DNA from: Fastidiosipila sp964627125
GTDB lineage: Bacteria > Bacillota > Clostridia > Saccharofermentanales > Fastidiosipilaceae
NCBI GenBank assembly: GCA_964627125.1
Contig: CAZVJQ010000017.1
Span: 1-36,387 of the forward strand
Direction: 5' to 3'
Length of the DNA: 36,387 bases
Under the pieces are notes generated by a model. It was not told the origin of the DNA, did no database searches, and worked only from the letters and a program-made list of their open reading frames with translations. How positions within the stretch are numbered: the stretch's first letter is position 1; each line of letters starts with the position of its first letter. This document shows positions 16,369 to 24,839 of this stretch, one piece after another. A program made the translations under genes and the position numbers.

Positions 16369-16408
16369 ATTATAACCCAAGCAGGAATCTGTTGTTTTAG
16401 ATTATAAT
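16369..16408. promoter_or_regulatory. back-to-back -10 boxes between the SIMPL and lipoprotein genes
   Basis: TATAAT occurs on the minus strand at 16369-16374 (toward the SIMPL gene) and on the plus strand at 16403-16408 (toward the lipoprotein gene). Neither has a clear -35 box. Confidence 0.5.
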
Positions 16409-16450
16409 GAACTTAAAGTGTCGATAAGAGCGAGCTCGGAGGTGCATCTT

Positions 16451-17083
16451 ATGAGAAAGAAATTCAGTAAAATTTTTACAGTTTTAACTTTGGCTTTTGT
16501 TTTAGTGTTAAGTTCATGTGATTTATTTGAAGAACCAAGAGATGAAAAACCAGTTCTTTACTTATATCCTGAAAGTGAGACTGAGGTTGTAGTTGATTTA
16601 GATATTGATGGAGAAATAATACATTCTTATCCTAAATATGAAGATGAGTGGAGAGTTACAGCTTATCCTGATGGAACTCTTATTGATGAAAATGGTCAAG
16701 AATTCTATGCACTATTTTGGGAATCTGAGCTTGATTACATGGAGGATTTTGAAACTGGGTTTAGTGTAGCTGCTGACGACACTGCAGCGTTCTTGGAAGA
16801 TGCTCTAGATAAGCTCGGTTTAAATAGACGCGAAGCAAATGAGTTCATAATGTATTGGTTGCCAAGGCTTGAAGCTAATCCATATAATTTAGTTTCTTTT
16901 GATACAAGCACATATTTAGAAAAATCTAAGACTAATATTTATCCAGAACCAGATACTCAGATAGTTGTTCAGATGACTTTTAAGGGAATGAATGAGCATA
17001 CTGATATTGAAGCCCAAGTGCTAACTGCTCCTGAAAGAACAGGTTTTGTTGCAGTTGAGTGGGGCGGAGTTGAGTTGAGGTAG
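16451..17083 (+). CDS. lipoprotein of the KPVLYLYP family, unknown function
   Basis: A 210-residue exported lipoprotein. The signal peptide ends at lipobox VLSSC (Cys23). The rest is one globular domain beginning KPVLYLYPESETEV, with YPKYEDEWRVTAYPDGTL, then ALFWES, LGLNRREANEFIMYWLPR and a C-terminal FVAVEWGGVEL. I recall this pattern from many uncharacterised Clostridia proteins, but I know of no function. Start is ATG at 16451 after GGAGGTG. An in-frame GTG at 16418 lacks a Shine-Dalgarno and would spoil the signal peptide. The gene ends only 27 bases before the headless surface-protein remnant. Confidence 0.8.
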   Translation: MRKKFSKIFTVLTLAFVLVLSSCDLFEEPRDEKPVLYLYPESETEVVVDLDIDGEIIHSYPKYEDEWRVTAYPDGTLIDENGQEFYALFWESELDYMEDFETGFSVAADDTAAFLEDALDKLGLNRREANEFIMYWLPRLEANPYNLVSFDTSTYLEKSKTNIYPEPDTQIVVQMTFKGMNEHTDIEAQVLTAPERTGFVAVEWGGVELR

Positions 17084-17110
17084 GGTAGAAGTTAGAAATA
17101 TGCATAATGA

Positions 17111-17785
17111 AAAAGTACAAATTCTCATACACCAGCAGTTACAGAAGTAACAGTCAATAAAATATGGGATGATGCAGATAATCAAGATGGTATTAGAGCA
17201 CCACGTATCATTGCAAAACTCTTGGCTAATGGTGAAGAAGTACATAGCCAATCAATTGGTACTACAGATAATTGGACTTTCACATGGACAAACTTACCTG
17301 TTTACTCTGATGGTGAAGCTATTGTCTACACAGTAGAAGAAGCAGAGGTGGAAGGCTATACAACAGTAATTGAAGCTCTTGGAGATAATGTATTTGAAAT
17401 TAGGAACATTCATGAACCTGCTCCTACTACTACAACAGAAGAGCCAACAAGCTCTACAACAGAAGAGCCAACAAGTTCCACAACAACAGAAGAGCCAACA
17501 AGCTCAACAACAATAGAAGAGCCAACAAGCACTACTACAACAGAAGTGCCAACAAGCTCAACAACAGAAGAGCCAACAAGCTCAACTACAACGGAAGAGT
17601 CAACAACTCCGTCGATTGAACAAACTACTTCTCCAAGTAGCGAAGATGCAACATCTCCTACTACCAGTGGAGAACAAATCACTCAAACAGGTGAGAGTAC
17701 TAACATGCAAGTGGCTTCAGCAACTCTTATACTGATGGGAATTGTATTGTTAGTAATTAGAAAACGTAGGCAAGATAACGAGTAA
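17111..17785 (+). pseudogene. headless Cna_B surface protein with sorting signal
   Basis: The open frame begins right after a TGA at 17108-17110 and has no ATG, GTG or TTG start until 17222, which is inside a folded domain. It encodes most of one Cna_B-type collagen-adhesin stalk domain (EVTVNKIWDDADNQDG, then WTFTWTNLPVY, YTVEEAEVEGY, FEIRNIHEP). A Thr/Ser/Glu-rich stalk (TTTEEPTSS repeats) follows, then a cell-wall sorting signal: ITQTG in place of LPxTG, a hydrophobic span and a KRRQ tail. Signal peptide and all N-terminal domains are absent, so I read it as the 3' end of a larger surface-protein gene left by a deletion. Non-canonical starts or a distant recombination partner are possible but unsupported. 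Confidence 0.75.
17427..17610 (+). repeat. Thr/Glu-Pro-rich stalk repeats
   Basis: About eight imperfect copies of a unit of roughly 21-24 bases, GAAGAGCCAACAAGCTC plus ACAACA, each encoding EEPTSSTT(T). This is the glycine-poor, Thr-rich cell-wall-spanning stalk of the surface-protein remnant, not a CRISPR array: units abut with no unique spacers and stay in frame. Confidence 0.85.
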
Positions 17786-17843
17786 TAGATTTATTAAGAT
17801 ATTAGATCTTAGTAGAAATTTAGATAACTATTATTAATTTTAG

Positions 17844-17875
17844 CTCCCCTTAGTAATTTAATTAAGGGGAGTTTT
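17844..17875 (+). terminator. terminator after the surface-protein remnant
   Basis: CTCCCCTTA at 17844-17852 pairs with TAAGGGGAG at 17863-17871, followed by TTTT. Confidence 0.85.
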
Positions 17876-18035
17876 AATGTAAGTTATACTATATTCATGC
17901 TCAAAGGCATCATATAAAAAAAGTATGATAATGCAATAGAATCACACATATAGAAAATTACAATTTTTTGTTCAGATTTTGCTAACATTGCAAGGGTAAA
18001 ATGTATTAAGCAAATATTTACATTAAGAGGATTGC

Positions 18036-20426
18036 ATGAAGGAAATAAAAACTCCAACAGATCTAAAGAATGGTTTAACTTCAGAGCAGGTTCAGGAACA
18101 AATTGTTGCTGGAAATGTTAATAAAACTAGCGCTAAGAAATTCAGGACCAATCTTGAAATAATTAGAGACAATACTTTTACCTACTTCAACTTAATCTTT
18201 ATCATACTCGCAGGAATCCTCATATATTTTCGCTCATTCAATAATCTTTTCTTCCTATTCGCAATAATCCTAAATACAGTTGCAGGAATAATCCAAGAAA
18301 TAAATGCAAGAAATAAACTAAAGAAAATAGACTTTATGTCAGTCACCATGACTCCAGTTCTCAGAGACGGTAGATTGAAGAATCTTCCAATCGATAAGAT
18401 TGTAGAAGACGACATTATAGGCCTCGTATCAGGTATGCAGATATCCGTAGATGCGGTGGTTGTTGAAGGTAGCATTCATGTAAATGAGGCGAACATAACT
18501 GGTGAAGAAAGAGAAGTTGAAAAATCAGTAGGTGATGAACTTTACTCAGGAAGTTTTATTGTCTCGGGCAAAGCCAAGGCACAAGTTGTTGAAGTTGGAG
18601 ACGACACATTTGTTGCTAAATTAGCTAGCGAAGCCCAAGAAACTGAAGGTATATCTACAGCCGGCATGATGAGTGATCTAGACAAATTAATTAAAGCTGT
18701 TGGTATAGTTTTAGTTCCAACAGGGATCATACTGTTTATCAATCAGTACTACTCAGTTGGGTTACCAATACAAGGAAGTGTGGAAAATGCTGCAGCTGCT
18801 GTAATAGGTATGATTCCAACAGGTTTATACTTACTTGTCACACTAGCTCTCGTTGCAGCCAGCATTAAACTATCTAGAAAAAATACCTTGGTGCAAAATT
18901 TGAATTCAATTGAAGCTCTCGCCAGAATGGACGTTTTATGCTTAGATAAAACAGGAACTATTACAGAACCAGACATGAAAGTAGATGGTTTCGATAACTT
19001 AAGCAGCTTAGAAGATTCTGAAGTCAGGCAAATTCTTATAGACTTCGTTCTAAGCATGGATTCAGATAATCAGACTATGATAACTCTCCAAAATTACTAC
19101 GATGATCAAAGCAGAATTAATGAAGCAAGCAGAATTAAACCATTTTCATCTGCTGCTTCATACTCAGCAATAGAGTTTAGTAATGGTGAGTCTTATGTTT
19201 TAGGAGCAGCTGAGAAAATACTAGCTCATAGATTTCCAGAGTACAGCGATAGAATAAATAATCTGGCAGATCAAGGAAAAAGAGTTCTCTTACTTGGTAA
19301 ATATACATTCGATGATGAACAAGATGATATTTTTGCTAAAGGTAATTTAAATCATGAAAATGTTGAAGTATTAGCATTAGTTCTTCTATACAACCCTGTC
19401 AGAAAAGAAGCTGCTGAGATATTTAATTACTTAGAATCTGAAGGTGTGAAGATTAAAGTTATCTCAGGAGATAGTGCAAATACAGTTTCTTCCGTCGCCC
19501 AAGCAGCAAAAATAACAGATGCAGATAATTATATAGATGCAAGCACTTTGACAGATGAAGAAGATATAGAAAATGCCATCCATGACTACACAGTATTAGG
19601 TAGAGTTAGCCCTGAACAAAAACGTATATTTATAAATTCACTTAAGGATCAAGGAAACACTGTCGCCATGGTCGGTGACGGTGTTAACGATGTATTAGCT
19701 TTAAAGAGAGCAAACATAGGTCTTGCTATGGCATCTGGTACACAAGCCGCAAGTTCAGTAGCTGATATAGTTTTACTAGATTCAAATTTTGCTAATATGC
19801 CTGAAATTTTAAAAGAGGGAAGACAAGTAATAAATAACATAGAGTTATCTGCTGGTCTATATCTTGCAAAGAACATGTTCTCTCTATTAATGAGCATATT
19901 CACTATTTTAGCAAATGCAATTTTCCCTCTTAAACCAGCACAAATCTCCATTATTTCTGGACTATTTATAGGTTTTCCAAGTGTAATTCTTGCAGCTGAA
20001 GCAAATCATAAGAGAGTTAGTGGAAGATTTTTAGCTAATGTTATGTATTCATGTATACCCGCCGCTGCTACGGGTGTAATTGCGGTTTTAATGTCCCAGT
20101 TCATGGTAAATTCAAGAAATATAGGAGTGGATGAAGCATCCACAATAGCTTTCTATGCATATGCATTTACATCCTTTATGTATCTAGTAAAATTAAGTAG
20201 ACCATTTAATACAATAAGAATAATTCTCTTGTCTGCTATGGTAGCTGCTTTCGCATTTGCGGTTACTTTCTTAGATTGGATTTTTTCAATTAGTGCAATC
20301 AGTCAGGCAGGATTGACCATTATTGCTACTACTGCAGCTGCTTCAGTAATAATTTATTTGGTGCTGTTATATATCACTGATCAGATTAAGAAGTGGAATA
20401 GACGAAGAATTGGCGTATTAAAATAA
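18036..20426 (+). CDS. cation-transporting P-type ATPase (CtpE/Exp7-like)
   Basis: A 796-residue membrane pump. The actuator domain carries ITGEERE. DKTGT holds the phosphorylated Asp304. The hinge has MVGDGVNDVLALKRANIGLAM, and VLGRVSPEQK precedes it. Membrane helices lie at about 50-90, 220-290 and, after the catalytic domain, six more from about 600 on. The short N-terminus without metal-binding domains and the sequence style fit the CtpE/Exp7 subgroup, for which Ca2+ uptake has been proposed in mycobacteria. In helix 4 the usual ion-binding PEGL reads PTGL (Pro261-Thr262-Gly263-Leu264), so the acidic ligand is lost and the ion is uncertain. ATG follows AGAGGATTGC. No regulator or partner gene is adjacent. 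Confidence 0.88.
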   Translation: MKEIKTPTDLKNGLTSEQVQEQIVAGNVNKTSAKKFRTNLEIIRDNTFTYFNLIFIILAGILIYFRSFNNLFFLFAIILNTVAGIIQEINARNKLKKIDFMSVTMTPVLRDGRLKNLPIDKIVEDDIIGLVSGMQISVDAVVVEGSIHVNEANITGEEREVEKSVGDELYSGSFIVSGKAKAQVVEVGDDTFVAKLASEAQETEGISTAGMMSDLDKLIKAVGIVLVPTGIILFINQYYSVGLPIQGSVENAAAAVIGMIPTGLYLLVTLALVAASIKLSRKNTLVQNLNSIEALARMDVLCLDKTGTITEPDMKVDGFDNLSSLEDSEVRQILIDFVLSMDSDNQTMITLQNYYDDQSRINEASRIKPFSSAASYSAIEFSNGESYVLGAAEKILAHRFPEYSDRINNLADQGKRVLLLGKYTFDDEQDDIFAKGNLNHENVEVLALVLLYNPVRKEAAEIFNYLESEGVKIKVISGDSANTVSSVAQAAKITDADNYIDASTLTDEEDIENAIHDYTVLGRVSPEQKRIFINSLKDQGNTVAMVGDGVNDVLALKRANIGLAMASGTQAASSVADIVLLDSNFANMPEILKEGRQVINNIELSAGLYLAKNMFSLLMSIFTILANAIFPLKPAQISIISGLFIGFPSVILAAEANHKRVSGRFLANVMYSCIPAAATGVIAVLMSQFMVNSRNIGVDEASTIAFYAYAFTSFMYLVKLSRPFNTIRIILLSAMVAAFAFAVTFLDWIFSISAISQAGLTIIATTAAASVIIYLVLLYITDQIKKWNRRRIGVLK

Positions 20427-20443
20427 TATAATTGCTCATGAAA

Positions 20444-20476
20444 ATGCCCTAAGTGGAATTTCTCCATCTAGGGCAT
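20444..20476. terminator. terminator between the ATPase and eRF1-like genes
   Basis: ATGCCCTA at 20444-20451 pairs with TAGGGCAT at 20469-20476. The minus-strand side is followed by TTTTC, serving the eRF1-like gene, and it may also stop the ATPase transcript. Confidence 0.65.
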
Positions 20477-20504
20477 AATTATTCTTGTAAGTATTTATTA
20501 TATT

Positions 20505-21344
20505 CTAGTATCTATAAAGAGCAGCTAATCTTGTATCCATGTCTTCATACTCATGTGGGACTATAAGGATATCTCCACCTTGCTGAATAGTGTGAATAAC
20601 AAATTCATCTAACTCTCTAGCATTTTCTTCATGCCAATTATCTTTAACTAAAAGAGTTCTAACTTTAGCTTGTTCGAGAGCATTTCTAATATCTCCACTT
20701 CTTGTACTTGCTCTACTACTTGCAAGTGCTGAATTCAAGCTNNNNNNNNNNNNNNNNNNNNNNNNNNNNNNNNNNNNNNNNNNNNNNNNNNNNNNNNNNN
20801 NNNNNNNNNNNNNNNNNNNNNNNNNNNNNNNNNNNNNNNNNTTATCGAAGTCATCAAATAATTCATCAAATCTATTTTCGACATCTTCAAGTTTTATTTC
20901 TTCAACTTCTGTAATACTACCTTTAAATAGTCTAAAACTATCTTTACTTAAGTCTAGGATGTAGTGGTCTTGTACATGTTGGTTAGCAGCTATTAATGGA
21001 AGTATGTGTGCATTATTTGCTACTACAACCATATTGTTTACGTCTTCATTTAGAATTATCTCTATAAGTGTTTGACCACGTGCAAAAAGAGCTAAACCTT
21101 CACCTCTATATGTCCAAAAGTCAGTGTTATTTTGAATTCCATCTAATTGATCAAGTAACCATTTAGCATTATCCTTAGAGAATTTCTCATTGATCTGAGT
21201 TTCTGCTTCCTTAAGTAGGTTCTTGAACTGAATTGGTCCTTGTTCTTTATCGTTACCTACTTTAGCAGTGTCCTGGTAAAGTGAGAGAATAGGACCTGTC
21301 TCTTCATTTAATGGTTCTAATCTTTCTAATATCTTACTTAGCAT
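20505..21344 (-). CDS. bacterial eRF1-like (baeRF-type) protein, with a gap
   Basis: Related to the eukaryotic/archaeal release factor 1 family found scattered in bacteria. The visible part begins LERLEPLNEETGPILSLY, continues with FWTYRGEGLALFARG and NAHILPLIAANQHVQDHYIL, then LSKDSFRLFKGSITEVEEI, and after the gap ends with the domain-3-like ARELDEFVIHTIQQGGDILIVP. Bacterial members are proposed to act at the ribosome or in stress responses, without direct proof. The 100-N run at 20742-20841 has no flanking repeat. As drawn the protein is 279 residues, whereas relatives are usually about 360 or more, so the gap is probably longer than 100 bases. ATG at 21344 follows GAAGGT. Confidence 0.75.
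   Translation of the reverse strand: MLSKILERLEPLNEETGPILSLYQDTAKVGNDKEQGPIQFKNLLKEAETQINEKFSKDNAKWLLDQLDGIQNNTDFWTYRGEGLALFARGQTLIEIILNEDVNNMVVVANNAHILPLIAANQHVQDHYILDLSKDSFRLFKGSITEVEEIKLEDVENRFDELFDDFDXXXXXXXXXXXXXXXXXXXXXXXXXXXXXXXXXXSLNSALASSRASTRSGDIRNALEQAKVRTLLVKDNWHEENARELDEFVIHTIQQGGDILIVPHEYEDMDTRLAALYRY
20742..20841. other. assembly gap inside the eRF1-like gene
   Basis: 100 Ns with no 55-base flanking repeat. The domain layout suggests missing coding sequence, possibly more than 100 bases. Confidence 0.85.
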
Positions 21345-21480
21345 ATTTACCTTCTTTCTAAATCTCAGTTATTTGTTTTAAGTATAAAAAAATTAAATTA
21401 CCTAGATAAAAACAGAGCCTCAGTTAGTAGAAACATACACTAAATATTCTGTAAATAGAATTAAAATTCAAGAATTTAGC

Positions 21481-22502
21481 TTATTCAAACTCCTCATAAG
21501 TGTATGGGTTTTGACCTGAAATTCTTCCATCTTCTCCTTGGTCTAGTGAGTTAATAGTATCCATTTCTTCTTGTGTAAGTTCAAAGTCGAATACATCTAA
21601 ATTTTCCTTCTGTCTAGATGAGTTAGATGATTTAACAATTGGCATTACACCACTTTGTAAATTCCAGCGAATAATTACTTGAGCATTGCTCTTGCCATGA
21701 GCTTCGCCAATTTCTGAGATTGTGTCATTTCTCAATACATCATTTCTACTAGCGCGTCCAAATGGGCTCCAAGCTTGTGTCAATACACCTCTTTCACGGT
21801 CAGCTTTAACAACTTCTAAATTGTTAAAGTATGGGTGTCTCTCACTCTGGTTAATTGCAGGTATTACTCCTGTTTCATCAATAATTCTATCCAAGTGATC
21901 TGGCATAAAGTTAGATACACCTATAGTTCTAATTAGACCTAGTTTTTGTGCTTGAATAAGAGCCTTCCATGCGTCTACATACTTATCTCTCTTAGGTAGT
22001 GGCCAGTGGATTAAGTAAGCATCAAAATAATCTAATCCTGTTCTAAATAATTGTTCTTGGATTATTTCAAGAGCTGCATCGAAATCATGGTCTGCNNNNN
22101 NNNNNNNNNNNNNNNNNNNNNNNNNNNNNNNNNNNNNNNNNNNNNNNNNNNNNNNNNNNNNNNNNNNNNNNNNNNNNNNNNNNNNNNNNNNNNNNTTCTA
22201 AATAATTGTTCTTGGATTATTTCAAGAGCTGCATCGAAATCATGGTCTGCGCCAGGTAATTTAGAAACTATAAATAATTCTTCTCTATTAAGAGAGCTTC
22301 TTCTAACAGCTTCACCAACAGCACCTTCATTATGGTAGTTAGTAGATGTATCAATGTATCTATAACCATTGTCCATTGCAGAAAGTAGTGAATTTACACC
22401 TTTAGCACCTCTTATAGCAACCGTACCTAAACCTATTTGAGGTATCTCATATTGGTCATTTAACTTGAAATTATGTCTATGTATAGAATTCTTTCTTCTC
22501 AT
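21481..22502 (-). CDS. aldo/keto reductase
   Basis: NADPH-dependent reductase of the AKR5-like 2,5-diketo-gluconate reductase group. Collapsing the join at 22096 (155 bases) gives one frame of 288 residues, the normal size. The catalytic tetrad is visible: Asp in YRYIDTS, Tyr in TNYHNE, Lys in IVSKLPG and His in AYLIHWPLP. IGVSNFMPDHL, INQSERHP and the cofactor motif GVMPIVKSSNSSRQKENLDVFDF follow. ATG at 22502 is preceded by GAGGG. The substrate is not predictable. The gene stands alone. Confidence 0.92.
22041..22250. other. assembly join inside the aldo/keto reductase gene
   Basis: The 55 bases ending at 22095 recur exactly at 22196-22250 after 100 Ns. Removing one copy and the Ns restores the reading frame. 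Confidence 0.93.
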
Positions 22503-22681
22503 AAATTTACCCTCATTTCTTTAATATAAATTAAGTCTAGCAGAGAACAACAAGCTCAACAGTGTGCTGGCATACAGTTTTGCAGTTGATACAATAAGTT
22601 AATTTGTTAGTAGTATGGGGTAATTCTGCAAATGGGAACTGTCACAAAAATCGAAAAATTACCCCAATTATAGACACAAAA

Positions 22682-22713
22682 AATCTCTCCCAAGCCTAAA
22701 CTTGGGAGAGATT
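22682..22713 (-). terminator. terminator of the rhodanese gene
   Basis: AATCTCTCCCAAG at 22682-22694 pairs perfectly with CTTGGGAGAGATT at 22701-22713. On the minus strand six Ts follow. Confidence 0.92.
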
Positions 22714-22750
22714 ATTATTAATATTCTATTTTATAAATATCAATTTATAA

Positions 22751-23059
22751 CTATTCAGTAACTTCAATTTCGCCTGTAAATTCAGGGAATCCTTGCTCTA
22801 CTCTTGTTACGTTAAAACCATTTTCTTCTAGAAGTTGTGCTGATTTTGCTGCACCAACACCATCATGGCAGTAAGTGTAGTAATGAGCATCTTTATCTAA
22901 CTTATCTAAGTTCTCTTCTAAAGTATCTAGTGGCATATGCAATGTACCTGGCACATGACCTGCTTGGTAAAACTTGTCAGGACGTACATCAATAATGTTT
23001 AAGTCATCACGTTCTGCTACTAAGTCTGAAAATTCTCTCATGTCTATTTTATTATCCAT
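22751..23059 (-). CDS. single-domain rhodanese-like protein
   Basis: A 102-residue cytoplasmic sulfurtransferase-type domain. IIDVRPDKFYQAGHVPGTLHMPL is the CDC25-like N-terminal signature (two parts around HVPG). The active-site loop starts at Cys64 in CHDGVGAAKSA, which would carry the persulfide. VEQGFPEF closes the domain, where most members have a GG. It may move sulfur or serve in detoxification, and no partner is adjacent. ATG at 23059 follows AAAAGGAG, and a strong terminator lies downstream. Confidence 0.9.
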   Translation of the reverse strand: MDNKIDMREFSDLVAERDDLNIIDVRPDKFYQAGHVPGTLHMPLDTLEENLDKLDKDAHYYTYCHDGVGAAKSAQLLEENGFNVTRVEQGFPEFTGEIEVTE

Positions 23060-23178
23060 AGTTATTTTCTCCTTTTGAAGTATTTTTTGCTTCTAGATAT
23101 ATACTACGCAAATTTTAATAACACACAATTAAGAAACTATGCATAAGTTGTATCAGCGTGAGGATTGAATATTATTAC

Positions 23179-23548
23179 TTATTTGTCATTTATTGTTATC
23201 TTAATGACTTTCCTCATATTAGCCCAAGCTCTAACATTCTTAAAGACTACAGTTATGTAGATATTAGTTGCAGGATAACTCTCACGTGTGAACAGTGTCA
23301 TGTATGAAACACCTCTGTTTTTAAACTCACTGCGTAATTTATGGAAAGTACTTTTCCAATAACGTTACAACGCATTTTGCCATGAACTCCAATACCTGCA
23401 AAATATCTATGACCACTATCAAGTAAATCTAATGGCCAAGTAAATTCATATAGAGGCTTAGAGACTTGTCTAAGGCATGGTCTCAGAATAGGGAAGCGTG
23501 AGAGGCTAAATGTAATTGTTGGATTTCTTTTGTTGTGTAATTGTGCAT
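23179..23548 (-). pseudogene. frameshifted gene of unknown family behind the AraC regulator
   Basis: Read on the minus strand, GGAGG at 23556-23560 and an ATG ending at 23548 open a frame (MHNYTTKEIQ) that soon stops. A neighbouring frame carries convincing protein (NPTITFSLSRFPILRPCL, then SKPLYEFTWPLDLLDSGHRY, FAGIGVHGKMRCNVIG). It shifts again at an A-run to KSTFHKLRSEFKNRGVSYM and IYITVVFKNVRAWANMRKVI, ending at a TAA at 23179. Restoring one A in the GGAAAAG run would join the last two parts. I read it as a roughly 120-codon gene broken by two single-base shifts, true decay or homopolymer errors. I do not recognise the family. It sits 22 bases behind the regulator gene. Confidence 0.55.
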
Positions 23549-23570
23549 GGCGTAGCCTCCTTATCTATGA

Positions 23571-24449
23571 TTAACTCTTATTTCTTCGATTCTCAAAAGT
23601 CTTATTCTTATCTCTATAAAACTTAGGAGCTATACCATAAACCGATTTGAATGACCTCGTGAAGTGAGATTGGTTTGGGTAACCAATTTGTTGAGAAATA
23701 TCAAAAATGCTCAAGTCAGTGTCGATAAGTAAAGTAGCTGCTTTACTCATTCGGTAATTTATAAGGAATTCTTGAGGAGCAACTTGCATGTGACGCTTAA
23801 AAATCTTACTGAAATATTCGCGCGAGAGATTGCAAGCGTCCGCAATATCCTCAACTGTAATAAATTTATCGTAGTTTTGCTCAATGTAGATAATTGCTTC
23901 ATTAATGTAAAATTGAGCAAGGCTACCACTTTGTTTCTGTACTTGATTGGCGGAATGTTTGATGAGTAAATCAAATAGTAAAAAAGATTGGCCTAATAAG
24001 TAAGCTGTACTCTCATCTGGATTGTCAATAATTTGCATCATTTGTTCTTCAATTATTCTTGCATTGTTTTTGGATCTAAGTCTATAAACAGGCTGACTAC
24101 TGTCTAGCCCAGCGAATTGAAAATTTCTACCTACTAATATTCCATCTAGTTCAATCCATGCATATTCCCATGGGTCATGCTCATCTGCGATGTATGATGT
24201 TATCTCGTCTGGGAATATTAAAAATCCATTACCAGCACTAATATTATATGTATGATTATTTACTGTAAGTTGACCCTTGCCAGAAAATACAAAATGGAAA
24301 AGATAATGATTTCTTATATAAGGGCCAAATGAGTGTAAGCTCTTAGTGCGTTCCCAGCCAAATTGATATATATTCATATCTACATTTCTTTCATCTTCAA
24401 ATACATGAAATTTCAATTTATCATCAGTTTTAATATTTTCGTTCATCAT
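23571..24449 (-). CDS. msmR: AraC-family regulator of the alpha-galactoside operon
   Basis: An activator-type regulator of 291-292 residues. The N-terminal half is a cupin-like sugar-binding domain (NHYLFHFVFSGKGQLTVN, then GNGFLIFPDEITSYIAD). The C-terminal 100 residues hold two helix-turn-helix motifs (VEDIADACNLSREYFSKIFK and ISQQIGYPNQSHFTRSFKS). It is divergent from the sugar-uptake operon across 390 bases, the position and family of MsmR/RafR regulators. Activation by a raffinose- or melibiose-type inducer is therefore inferred. Two ATGs in tandem (24449 and 24446) follow GAGGAG. The second has the better spacing. The gene name is by position and family, not by proof. Confidence 0.85.
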   Translation of the reverse strand: MMNENIKTDDKLKFHVFEDERNVDMNIYQFGWERTKSLHSFGPYIRNHYLFHFVFSGKGQLTVNNHTYNISAGNGFLIFPDEITSYIADEHDPWEYAWIELDGILVGRNFQFAGLDSSQPVYRLRSKNNARIIEEQMMQIIDNPDESTAYLLGQSFLLFDLLIKHSANQVQKQSGSLAQFYINEAIIYIEQNYDKFITVEDIADACNLSREYFSKIFKRHMQVAPQEFLINYRMSKAATLLIDTDLSIFDISQQIGYPNQSHFTRSFKSVYGIAPKFYRDKNKTFENRRNKS

Positions 24450-24839
24450 TTCTCCTCAACACAATATATGAACACAATAAATTAATTTTTCAGACAATTT
24501 GCTTAATCTAAAATATATATCCAACTTAACAAGTGCTCACGTTTTTGTACAAGTCTATATTGTTAAAACACACAAACAAAATTAAAGTAATTTACCAATT
24601 TGTGTTGCAGTTTGATAATAACACAGACTTTGGTTAAAAAATGGTAAATAACATCACTCATTTTAATATTCATTTTTTATTTTTAGGTCCTATAATTTAA
24701 TCATAGTTAATTTCACAACAACAAGTGAAGTTTAGTAATGTTAGTTATGCAAAAAATATGTGAAGCTTCGAAATCTTTTCAAACAATAATTTAAAGGTCG
24801 TATATTGCTATTAATTGTAATAGCTAAACAGGAGGAGTT
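24450..24839. promoter_or_regulatory. divergent control region of msmR and the msm operon
   Basis: A 390-base AT-rich space without genes. A TATAAT at 24691-24696 faces the operon, with no recognisable -35 box, as expected for an AraC-activated promoter. It leaves a leader of about 140 bases. Upstream of it, ATTTACCA at 24590-24597 is inverted as TGGTAAAT at 24642-24649, a candidate regulator site. I found no clear catabolite-response element. Confidence 0.5.

Noticed and set aside
17427..17610. Possible CRISPR-like array
   Set aside because: Units abut directly, vary and encode an in-frame stalk. There are no spacers and no cas genes.
17410..17682. Minus-strand frame rich in Val/Ser/Gly repeats
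   Set aside because: It is the reverse complement of the Thr/Glu stalk repeats of the surface-protein remnant.
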